In this document: positions 15,786-25,861 of the stretch, piece after piece
Layout of the letters: the number at the start of each line of letters is the position of its first letter
Position numbering within the stretch: the first letter of the stretch is position 1
From: Rotaria sp. Silwood1
Lineage: Eukaryota; Rotifera; Eurotatoria; Philodinida; Philodinidae
Direction of reading: 5' to 3'
Assembly (NCBI GenBank): GCA_905250075.1
Contig: CAJNOP010000013.1
Location: 62,001 to 126,000, forward strand
DNA length: 64,000 nt
Notes under the pieces: model-generated
Database searches by the model: none
Told to the model about the DNA's origin: nothing
What the model saw: only the letters and a program-made list of their open reading frames with translations
Translations under genes and position numbers: made by a program

Positions 15786-18014
15786 ATGTTGATCAATGAT
15801 ACAAATGTAAAATCATTTCGCATGACAAAAGTATTTCGTGAAAATACTGAACGTATAAATGCATGTGATTTTAATAAAAATGGTTTGTTTAACTTTTTTT
15901 TTTCTTTTGAATTTTTATTCACTATTTATTTATTTTTTTTTTGAATTAGGTGATTTACTTATCTCAAGTTCAGATGATGATACCATTGTTGTTTATGATT
16001 GTGAAGCTGGATTGTAAGAATATCTATTTCTTTTTTGTTTCGTTCTTTGACTTTTTGTTTATAATATGAAACAAAATGTAGACCTAAACGACCTATTCCA
16101 AGTAAAAAATATGGTTGTGATATGATACGATTTACACGTAGTGGTGAACAAGCACTTCATTGTTCAATGAAAGTTGATGGTAAAAAGAGATTTTACTTTT
16201 TTTTTTCTGTCTCATTAATAAAACAATTTTTTTTTTTGAAATATTTTTCTAGATAGTATTCGATATTTATCGCTATCGGATAGTAAATATATTCGTTATT
16301 ATACAGGACATACAAAAAAGTAGAACATTTAAAAAGAATTTTTTATATTATGAGAATATATATTTTATTTTTAGAGTGCGAAGTTTAGCTGTATCACCAA
16401 TTGATAAATCATTTCTTTCAGCATCAGCTGATCGAACAGTACGTGTATGGGATTTAAGAAGTGCACTTTGTCAAGTAAATATTTATAAAAAAAAAACAAG
16501 CTTTCATAAATTCTTTATTTTGTTTAAAAAATAGGGTTTGATTATAACACCAGGAAATCCAGTAGTTGATTATGATCCCGATGGGCTTGCTTTTGGTATT
16601 GGAATTGATTCACAAATAATTGGATTATATGATATTCGAAATCATGAAAAAGTAAAACTATTGTTTATTGTTTTAATTGTAATGTATTTTGGATTTCTTT
16701 TTTTTTTCTAGGGTCCTTTTGAAATGTTAAAATATGAATGTGAAGGTGATTTTGAATGGACACATTTACGATTTAGTCCTAATGGAAAAATGATTCTTGT
16801 TTCAACAAATACTTCATTAATATTACTTGTTGATGCATTTAGTGGTGTTCTTTTACATACATTTACCGTAATAGAAAAAAAAATGAACATTTTGAATTAT
16901 TTGATATTTAATTCGAAATTTTTTTAAAGGGACATCAAAATACAAAAAATGTACCTCTGGAAGCCTCATTTAGTCCTGATTCGAAATATGTTTTTTGTGG
17001 TATGTGTTATTCGTTCTGTCAAAAGACATCAAAGTGTAGATTAGTTCTTCTCTTTTTAAAGGACAAATATGGAATTAAAAATTTCTCTATAAATACATAG
17101 GAAATTGTCTAAAAAAAGAGATGTAATACTAAAATGGATTAAAATCTTTTGATCATTTCTGATGATCCTTTCAGTATTTGTTATGAAGTATGTTAATTCT
17201 GATTGACAGCAATGGGTAAACATAAAGAATTCTAAATCATTTAATGTTTATGTATCGAATCACTGACATTCTAGAAATAGACTTTCTAATGTAATGAATT
17301 TAGGAGCGATCGTTCTCGCCGTCAGAATAGTAGAAAGCTAGGTCAGATGCCACTCTACTACCAAAAAAAAGCAAAACACAATAATTACTATTATTGGCAC
17401 CATATTGCATGGATTATCTTCACTCTAAGATCGTGGTACATTATCCTATTGTACTGATCTCTTAGTTATGCCAATACCTTAGAAAATATTATTATACATT
17501 TGTCTCAACAGAGACACATAGCACTGAGATTCTACTGTCTCTAATAAATTTCAAGAAACGTTTTTTTTCTTAACATGACCGTTTCTTTTCCCTTGTTGAC
17601 ATCATAGATCATTCAGTGCTATAGAGTCAACTTGCGTTCTTTTATTTGCGATATTGTCTTAAAAATAACATCGACGATTTTTTTTATCAATTGAAATTCA
17701 TGTGTTATATATCGTACGATTATACAGCATTGATTGATTCGATCTATGAGAAACTTCGTGTCCTATTAAATTTCATTGTTTTTAGGTTCAACCGATGGTC
17801 GTATACATGTTTGGCGTACAACCGATGGTGAAAAACTTACCACATTCACTACTGATAATGCTTCAGATTGTATACAATGTGTTCAATTTAATCCAAAGTC
17901 ATTTATGTTAGCAAGTGCTTCGACACATATGGTTAGAAAAGAAATCATTTACAAAATAAATAATTTAGTATTATTATTTAGGTATTTTGGTTACCACCTG
18001 TCGAAGATGATTAA
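15786..18014 (+). CDS. WDR82: WDR82 / Swd2, WD-repeat subunit of SET1 and PNUTS-PP1 complexes
   Basis: Ten exons (15786-15882, 15950-16013, 16082-16179, 16253-16319, 16375-16474, 16535-16651, 16712-16867, 16930-16999, 17786-17931, 17982-18014) join in phase to 315 aa; the human protein has 313 aa. Recognisable stretches run from SFRMTKVFRENTERINACDF through ISSSDDDTIVVYDCEAG, IRYLSLSDSKYIRYYTGH, RTVRVWDLRSALCQGLI, KGPFEM, LEASFSPDSKYVF and GRIHVW, to the end FWLPPVEDD. In other animals this seven-bladed propeller links the SET1A/B H3K4 methyltransferase to RNA polymerase II and serves in the PNUTS-PP1 transcription-termination complex. All introns are under 75 bases except 17000-17785. AATAAA follows the stop at once. 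DRC5 starts 124 bases downstream on the same strand. Confidence 0.95.
17000..17785. other. Long WDR82 intron
   Basis: This 786-base intron interrupts the propeller between blades six and seven. Other WDR82 introns are about 50-75 bases. I see no clear inverted repeat or element ends; a short palindromic GAGCGATCGTTCTC lies at about 17312. The splice sites (TTTTTTGTG/GTATGT and TTGTTTTTAG/GTTC) are normal. Confidence 0.5.
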
Positions 18015-18138
18015 AATAAATAGTCTAATAATGCGTTTTTCTTGTCTTTCTTCGTTTTTCTTTTGTCGTGTGCAATATTCTTATTATTATTGTGCTATGT
18101 AAATTATTTGTGTTATTACTTGTATGATATATTTTTAG
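18015..18138 (+). promoter_or_regulatory. WDR82-DRC5 spacer with poly(A) signal and trans-splice acceptor-like site
   Basis: The 124-base gap starts with AATAAA at 18015-18020, directly after the WDR82 stop. It ends with a T-rich tract and TATTTTTAG touching the DRC5 ATG. A TAG placed directly on a start codon leaves no room for a 5' UTR unless a leader is spliced on. Bdelloid rotifers use spliced-leader trans-splicing, so the pair may be one operon-like transcription unit. Confidence 0.5.
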
Positions 18139-20085
18139 ATGTCTGAAGAAACGGCCAATCCTGTACCATCTGCTGTAGAGAATGCAGTTGTACCACCAAC
18201 AACAACTGAAAATCAACCAGTAACTAATGAAAATTTAATAAGTCCAACAGAAGATGCTATTCAAACTGAAATCAAATATTCAATGTTGAATCCTGAATTA
18301 AAACCTGTTCGTCGTATTATAGCTGATGATCTTGAATGGAGTTTACGTATTGTTCCAGCATTAACTGATTTAGCATTAAATTCTCTTGTAAAAAGTTTTG
18401 ATACAAATCCAAAATATGATGAATTATTAGATAAACATCGTAATCAATTATTAAAAAGTTTACCAACACAAGTTCCACTTAAAGTTACAGCACCATTAAT
18501 TGAAGATGAAAATTATTGGGAAAAATGTTGTAAAGAAAAATGGCCTATTTGTGATATAAAACAATATGATAATTCTTGGAAACGTTTTTATTTTGAAAAA
18601 CATATTGAAGAAATTATTGAAAACTTTGTACCAGCTCAAACTGATATGAAACAATTATTTGAATATGTCAATCTCGGTAAGTTGAATTTTTAATTCAATT
18701 TAAAAAAAGAATCTGTTAATGCAATTCCTTTGGAGTGAAAAATTGCAGTGCAATGTATCTTTTGTTATCAATCACAGGAAAATTGTTGTATTGGAACTCA
18801 TTTTTTCACCATTCTTTCACTTAATCTTCCATAAATGCAATAAGGAAATAATTGATTCCTTGAAACAAAACGTTATTGATATACGATCTGTGGGAAGGAG
18901 GAAATCCAGAGTTTTACTTTTATACCTCAACACTTCTTTTACATCGTGTTTTATAAACATGTTATGTTATTCTTAAAGGAGCACAATATGTTAAACGACT
19001 TGATATAAAACAACTTTTACCACCAGTTGAAGTGCAAGATAAAATTTTACAAAATGAAGATGAATTTTTCGATGATGATGAAGAAAATGAATTAAATGAT
19101 GGTCGTGATGCTGAACTTAAAAAACCATTATGTGATCATTTTGATTTTACAGAGCTCATTAAAAATTTACCAAATTTAGAAGAACTTCATTTAGTTTATG
19201 GTGTTAAAGGTTGTGGAATGAATTTTGATTGGAATATGTTTGAATTTACAAAAAAAGATTGTCAAATATTAGCAAAATGTGTACAACAATGTAAAACATT
19301 ACGAGTTCTACATTTACATAGAAGTAAAGTTGATGATCTCAGAATAAGAATGTTAATAAGAGATGGTTTACTTGATCATCCAACATTAGTGGAACTTAAT
19401 CTTGAACATAATCAAATTAGTGATCGTAAGTTTAAAAAAAAACTATTGTCTTTTCATCATAATCAAATTCAATGTTTTTATTCATAGGTGGATGTCGAGC
19501 TATTGCTAAATTACTTAATGGACATTCAAAATTACTTCGATTGAATTTATGCAATAATCTTATTGGTCCACAAGGTAAGCGTCTTAAAGAAAGAAAAAAA
19601 ACGAAACATGTAATAAGTATTTATTAATTTAAGGTGCACAAGCCATTGCATATGGTATAACAAAGTCAACAACCATTGAATATTTAAATCTACGTTTAAA
19701 TCGTATTGGTGATGAAGGTGGTCAAGCTATTTGCTTAGCATTATTAATAAATCAATCATTACATGAATTAAATTTATCATCGAATAATCTATCTGAACCA
19801 ACAGGAAATAAATTAGCTGAAATACTTAATCGAAATAAAAGTTTATTAAAAATTGATATGAGTGCTAATCGTTTAGGTGGTGATATTGGTAAATCATTAC
19901 AAGAAGGTTTACAAGATAATAGTACATTATTATATTTTGATTTACGTATGACAGAATGTGGACAAGAATCTGAATATATAATTAATCAAAAATTAAAAGC
20001 CAATCGAGAACAAGATCGTTTAAGACGTATACAAGAAAAGAATAGTCATGATAATAAAGCACGCACATATTCACATTTGTTTTGA
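18139..20085 (+). CDS. TCTE1: DRC5 / TCTE1, leucine-rich subunit of the nexin-dynein regulatory complex
   Basis: Four exons (18139-18676, 18979-19425, 19488-19574, 19634-20085) join in phase to 507 aa; human TCTE1 is about 500 aa. After a polar N-terminal tail, PVRRIIADDLEWSLRIVPAL, APLIEDENYWEKCCKEKWP and SWKRFYFEKHIEEI match the conserved pre-repeat part of the family. From about residue 235, leucine-rich repeats follow (LEELHLVYG, LRVLHLHRSKV, LVELNLEHNQIS, LLRLNLCNNLIG, IEYLNLRLNRIGDEG, LHELNLSSNNL, LLKIDMSANRLG), ending in a charged helix. The protein sits in the N-DRC linking axonemal doublets and is needed for ciliary and flagellar beating. Its 302-base first intron carries a dispersed repeat. 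An acidic DDDEENE stretch follows that junction. Confidence 0.93.
18800..18960 (+). repeat. Dispersed intron repeat, copy B
   Basis: This short copy lies in DRC5 intron 1. TAAATGCAATAAGGAAATAA, GTTATTGATATACGATCTGT, and at the right end CTCAACACTTCTTTTACATC then GTGTTTTATAA, repeat the order of words seen at 5300-5580. The middle segment of copy A is missing here. Confidence 0.6.
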
Positions 20086-21786
20086 GAATTTTTTTTTTAG
20101 TCTTCAATAATCCGTCCATTTTATTCCATTTTATTATATTCAGTTTGCCTTTTTTTTTCTTTTCTTTTCTTCGAATGTACTTTTTTTGAATAATAACAAA
20201 AAAAATAGATTGCATTATGAATAATAAGTTCTAATGTATATTTGAAAATATCTGTTGTAAAAGACATACAAAAACGAATATTTTTCTTATGGCAATTTGT
20301 CAATGTACAACTACTCTGTCATGCTAATTTGATGTTAATCTAATCAATTCTTGTATATACATTTATGTTTCTATTTAAAGGACTTGAACATTTATGAAAA
20401 TCTATGTATACAAAGTCTTTGTACAACATGTTTCATCAATCTTTGTCTACTATTAAATCATTGAAGACAGTTAAAAGTAATCAGCTCGAGTCAAAATTTC
20501 ATATTTCCTCTAACCATATATTAAGAATTCTTTTTGTTTGACTTAAAAATAGTTTATTGAGAACAAAAATTTATGACAAAAAATATCGATGTGTGTACAA
20601 AACACAAATTTAGAAGATATTTTGAACTATTCATATCTTCTCTGAATGAAGTTTTGAAATAATGATGACTTTATATATGGCACAGAATTTATTTTACTAC
20701 TAAATGATAGATTATCGTAAGCCAGAACTCAAAAAGCATTAAACTCTACCTACGATTTTCAAACAATTACTCCTTACTTGAGACGATATTTTGCAAAAAA
20801 GTCAGTTCTTTCGGATTTCGATCATTTGCAGCAAAATCTAAAAAGAGAAACAAAGTGGGTACTTCGTAGAGCAAATCTTTTTATAGCTTGAATGGAGACT
20901 TTTTATCAAAATACAGAACTGAACTACATGAAAAAATTTTGTATAGATACCGTTTTCTTTGATCTTCATCAAAGATTGTTTTGTGAAAGAATTAACTGTA
21001 AGCCAGAAAAAAAAAATTCTTATTATATAGTTAGAAACAGCATGAAAATCTGATTCTAGATAATTATTTTTGATTCTTTCCACTAACTTATAATTAGATG
21101 AGCATTGGCTAAACATGTTATGTAAAGACTTCTTACATACAGGTTATTCATACTTTGGTTGGTCTTTTTATTACAAATTATCAACAATCAATGAATATAA
21201 TTGTTACAAATTTACAAGCGGGTTCATCAAAATTCAAAGAAACACACTAGTATATAAAGGAATAAGTAAGAATTTAACAGAAGTTAAAAATTTATGAAAT
21301 ACGTATTATCATTGTAAATTGTTATTTTTCTTGGAACAGATCTGTTTAGATGAGTCATAATCGCTATCTAATACCTGAAGATAAAAAGTTGAAAAGATGG
21401 AGAGACACGAACATATTTCGGCCGCTTTTCATCTTCAAGATCTTGTCTAATTAAGTTATATATAAAATAAAAGATCATGAATTTCTGTTACTTTTGAATC
21501 AATTATAGGTGTGAACAAAATCTAGCTTCATCACATAGTAGAAAAAGGGCAATAAGTTCTTGATAAAAAGCAATGATGCTAGTATTCGTTTGATAAAAAA
21601 AAATAATGGTGAAGTTCTATGCAAATTTATTTTGATAATCTTTTGTTTAGATTGCATTCTCATAATGGAACCAGTCATTTAAAATGATATTTTGAATCTA
21701 TTACATAGCATAAAAGCTTTCTATTGCTTGCGTGTAAAATCGGAAATACTCATGTGCATTTCATTCGCCCTTTAATAATATAGTTT
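20086..21786. other. 3' flank of DRC5 and intergenic DNA
   Basis: AT-rich sequence starting with T- and A-runs after the DRC5 stop. ATTAAA-like polyadenylation words occur near 20452. No supported gene, RNA or element was found. The short frames at 20838-21297 on both strands lack any resemblance. Confidence 0.4.
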
Positions 21787-22564
21787 TAATGAAGCTTCCT
21801 TCACACTTAACTTACATTGCACTCGATAAAACTTTTCAAGCGGTACAAAATGAACTGCTTTTTACGCCGTGAAAAATGGTTTACATAAAAAATGACTTTA
21901 GTGCACTATTCTTGAGGTTACGTTTTTAACATTTTCGACTAAAATTTGACGGTTTCCGAACAGAATAATAGCAATTTCACTCCAGAAGACAATATCATAT
22001 TTGGAATCAGTTCAAAAGCATGAGTCGATTTATGTGCTTTTGAAATTTCTTCTAAGAGTTTTTTTTTCTCACGAAACTTTTACCCTGGCATTTCGTCTGG
22101 CATGTGTGAAGAAACAAATTTTATTAAAACATCATTGCCGCAGTGAAAAAGAAGTTCTCAACTTGTAAAATATTGTTTGAGGACAAAAACACAATTGACT
22201 AAACGGTAAATTAGATGTTTTAATTAAAATTCATTTTCCCACACATCCGTGACAGAATCGAGAGATAGACAATTTCATCAACAAAAAGTCTCAGAAAGCG
22301 TTTGAAATATACATAAATCGATTCATTTTTTTTTCGGCTAATTCCAGATATAATATTGTACTGAAGTGAAACAGTTATTATTCTGCTCGAAAACCGTCAA
22401 ATGTTCATAGAAAAAGTTAAAACTCGATCCTTGAGAATAACAGGCCTGGTAGTTTTTTTTTTATACGACTCACTTTTCTTAGAACATAAAAAGTAGTTCA
22501 GTTTGTACCGCTTGAAAAGTTCTATCCAACACGATGCAAGCTAAATGAGAAAGAAGTCTCATTA
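21787..22564. repeat. Foldback, 778 bp, distinct from the main family
   Basis: The left arm (TAATGAAGCTTCCTT, ACTTTTCAAGCGGTACAAAA, GTTACGTTTTTAACATTTTC, TTTGACGGTTTCCGAACAG) is mirrored on the right (CTGCTCGAAAACCGTCAAA, AAGTTAAAACTCGATCCTTG, TTTGTACCGCTTGAAAAGTT, AAGAAGTCTCATTA). Divergence between arms is moderate, with small gaps. No protein is encoded and no obvious target duplication is seen. Confidence 0.75.
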
Positions 22565-23304
22565 GAAATATAATTAAGCGACAAACCGAATGCGTATAAG
22601 TATTTTAATTTTTTAATTGAAAGCAAGAGAGTATTATTATAAGGGCTAGTACATTTAAAAACCTATTAAAATAAATATGCATCATTCTTCAACATTTTTT
22701 TTTCTCTTTCAAACCATTGCTCATATTGCTAGCTAGTGTCGATAACTAGCTGTTCTCTTTGTAGTGTGTAGTAAAGATAGACTCGAATCACAGGTACAAT
22801 TGATTCAAAATGATCGAAGCTTATAAGCTTTCATTGTACATATGATTCCATTAGATACCACTTTGAAAATAAAAAAGCATCGAAATGCATCCTTCTGCGC
22901 TTCAGTCCTTTCCAAAGAGAATATGCACATCTATGGTATCAAGAAGTTTTGTAAATTTCAATCTTGCTCAGTACAACGATTACATGTTAGTAAGAAAGTG
23001 AACGATTAAACGAAAACAGATAGATAATCAATATGATTCAATATGAGGCTCCAATATATTAATTGACAATTTGAAAAATAACTTTTTACTAACCCAGGTA
23101 CACTATTTCATGCCCTTTCGAGTTCTGTTTCGTATCATTACTAAGCAACATTGTCAAGTGAGTCATTGTTATCTTAAAAAAAATTATGTTTATTTTCTTT
23201 TTTTTTTTGTATTTTTTCTTCTGTGCAATAAATATTCATGAGGTTTTATACTAACAATATTTATTTTATTCGTAGACCTGCCCGATAGCAACTGAGTTAC
23301 TCCA
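22565..23304. other. Intergenic, 5' flank of the DUF3445 gene
   Basis: No gene was recognised. A T-rich tract ending ATTCGTAG at 23268-23275 lies about 29 bases before the ATG of the next gene. It looks like a 3' splice site for a leader or an untranslated first exon. Confidence 0.4.
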
Positions 23305-25661
23305 ATGATTGCTCTTGTTTATGTTACTATCGTTTTATTAGCAATATACTTCTTGTTTAATTTCCTTAAACCAGATTCGAAAGGTCCAACTAATCCTCAT
23401 GCTCATATAGGTAATATATATTCATAACGAAAAAGAAAATTGTTTTTCTATATTAAATTTAATTGTAGAAGAAACACCAGAACAAATGTCAATACCAATT
23501 TATCGTCCATTTAAAGATGGTCCATTTCAAATGACTATGAGTATAAGATATAATATTTCTAATATCATATCATATGCATTTATTTTTAAAAATAGATCTT
23601 CAATCATTAGATACGCATGATTGGATACAAATTGATCCATATTATCGTCAACATATTCGCCTTAAACAAGAATTATTAAATAGTGCTCGTCGAAATTATT
23701 TATTTTTATATAAAGATGAAACATATGATGCTTCAATGGAAGTTTTACAAATGTTAATTGAATATCTTCCATATCAATATCCAAATATGTTTCAACGTAA
23801 TCATTCGAAGACAAAAATTATAAACCTTATTACTCGACAAATATTTGATTTAACAGAATCTGATCATATGCATCCATTAGAAATAGCTGCACTTCTTGTT
23901 CAAGAGGATCTTGTTATTATGCAACGACATCCAAATGAAGAAATATATCATGCAAATGTAATTCAATATTTTTCTTATTTTTTCATATGAATAGAAAAAA
24001 ATTGATTGTATTTTGATCGTAGGCACTAGCAGTTTGTTTTCCATCTGGATGGTTACCTAAATCGAAATTTGGTTTACCATTAGCATTAGTTCACATTCCA
24101 CATGTACCATTTTTTCAAGAAAAACTACGAATGTCAATGGATAGATATTTTCTTAAATTAAAAGAAGATAGTCCTATACAACGTTTAAATTGGAGTTGTA
24201 TATATTAATTGAAATATTCTTTTTTTCCTCTTATTAATTGACTTATTTTGATTTAGTACAAGTTGGTAATAATCTTTGTGACATACTAAAAGAAAATAAT
24301 TCAAATGAATTAATTACAAAAGATAATGCAGGTCAATTAATGTATCTTCGTGTCGAACGACAAACATTAAGACGTTTACCAAAATCTGATACAATTTTAT
24401 TTACAATTAAAACATATATGACAAAAATTGAAGATGTGTGTCGAAATAATCCAGATATGGCTAAAAGATTAGCTGGTGCTATTAGAAATTGGCCACCAGA
24501 AATGATTAAATACAAAGTAAAACAGAATAATTTTTTCTTTAAGATGATATTACTGTAAAAATAATTTATGAGAAAGTTTCTTTACCTTATCGCACACCGT
24601 TTCACTTTCAAAATATCGAACCAAGCAACATTCGACAACTAACAATAGAATCTTGTCAACTTGAAAAGTGCTTTTGAACTTGTACACTGTGTATAAGATC
24701 GACTCAATGACATAATTAAAATTCTGGGAGGACAGCCGTTTTACTGAAAATTTAGTCCATACATACTACCAACCCTGTTAATCTCAAAAAATATGAAATT
24801 CTCAGAAGATTTGTTCGTCTGTAGAACTTTGTAGGGCTTATTGTCCTGATTATTTTAATAAAAGAAATATTCAAATTTACTCGACAATGTCAACTACCGC
24901 GCAGCAGCAATCAGAAATAGACGAATTTTTTGAATATCTTACTCCTAGCACTTTTATTTGTTTAGTAAGCTTGAATATTTCTTTTATTAAAACAATCAGC
25001 ACAATGAACTCTACAAAGTTTCTCAGACAAAAGAAATCTCCTGAGAACTTTGTTCTTTTTGCTGTTGACTACTTACGAAAGTATCCATCAAAAATATGAT
25101 TGACAAGCATTCTGTTGTGGTTAGAAAGTAGAATTGGATTTATCTATGCATCAAATTTCAGATCATAGTATCGTCATTCGATAATGGTGCACTTGCAATG
25201 GTAAAGGTTAAAGTGTCAGTAAAACGGTTATAACACTCTAACGAAGATTTAGGCGCTCTTATCGTTTTGGTTTTTTTTAAAGACTTGTTGCGATCTACCT
25301 AATGCACAGAGTTCGAACTTAAAAACGCTTTGCAACTTTGAAAGGTTCCATAGTAAGATCACAATAGTAAAAAGTAACTGTAGATCAATCGAGACAGATT
25401 TTATACTAGTACTCAAATTTAATAAGTTGTCGATAAGATCTTCATCAAATTCAACAGAGTTTGTATATACCAATAAACTAACCTGTGTACTAGTTTAAAT
25501 AAGATAAATATTTTTAATTCATGAGTTCTTCGAGCATATATAGAATCAAATCATTCTCTTTATTTGTATATCGTCCAACAACATATATTTCCTATTCTTA
25601 GGGTGCTGATCAATACAAAGATGGTTTGCTTGCCTATTTGGATATCATGTCATCCATATAA
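23305..25661 (+). CDS. DUF3445 / haem-dependent oxidative N-demethylase-like protein with membrane anchor
   Basis: Six exons (23305-23410, 23469-23540, 23596-23957, 24023-24197, 24257-24516, 25602-25661) join in phase to 344 aa. Residues 2-20 (IALVYVTIVLLAIYFLFNFL) form a membrane anchor. YRPFKDGPFQMTM and DTHDWIQIDPYYRQH open the DUF3445 domain. The domain continues with LLIEYLPYQYPNMF-like wording, HPLEIAALLVQEDLVIM, the core AVCFPSGWLPKSKFGLPLALVH, PIQRLNWSLQVGNN and LRVERQTLRRLPKSDTILFTIKTY. The family (known from recall) is common in bacteria and fungi, where it includes haem-dependent oxidative N-demethylases; it is not a standard animal family. An anchor plus RPF wording recalls fungal members. 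Introns are of local type, so the gene is well settled. The last intron (24517-25601) is enlarged by a foldback and leaves a 60-base last exon. Confidence 0.8.
24517..25601. other. Large last intron of the DUF3445 gene with degenerate foldback
   Basis: This 1085-base intron contains a family foldback at about 24656-25340. CAACTTGAAAAGTGCTTTTG and GCCGTTTTACTGAAAATTTA on the left mirror TCAGTAAAACGGTTATAAC and GCTTTGCAACTTTGAAAGG on the right. TTTCAGATCATAGTATCG at 25156 recurs at 7848 in the DHX15 intron. A 70-codon frame at 24887-25099 has no recognised homology. Confidence 0.6.
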
Positions 25662-25861
25662 TATTATTTATTTCAAGAACTATTGATTATTATTAATATA
25701 TAAAAAAAACCAAGGCAACTTTTTATCTCACTTTTGAGAATGATCAAAGGCAAAATTGTTTATATACATAGAACAATAATGATTATTGCAAAAAAGGCAA
25801 ACAAAAATCAAGAAAAAAAAAAAGAATAAAATGTTAGTTGTTTTTCTCTTTTTTTTTGTTT
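25662..25861. other. Short convergent spacer
   Basis: Only about 200 bases separate the stop of the plus-strand DUF3445 gene from the stop of the minus-strand dynein gene. The two 3' UTRs must share or overlap this AT-rich space. Confidence 0.5.

Noticed and set aside
24887-25099. 70-codon plus-strand frame in the DUF3445 intron
   Set aside because: It sits between the arms of a foldback, has no homology and interrupts no known protein.
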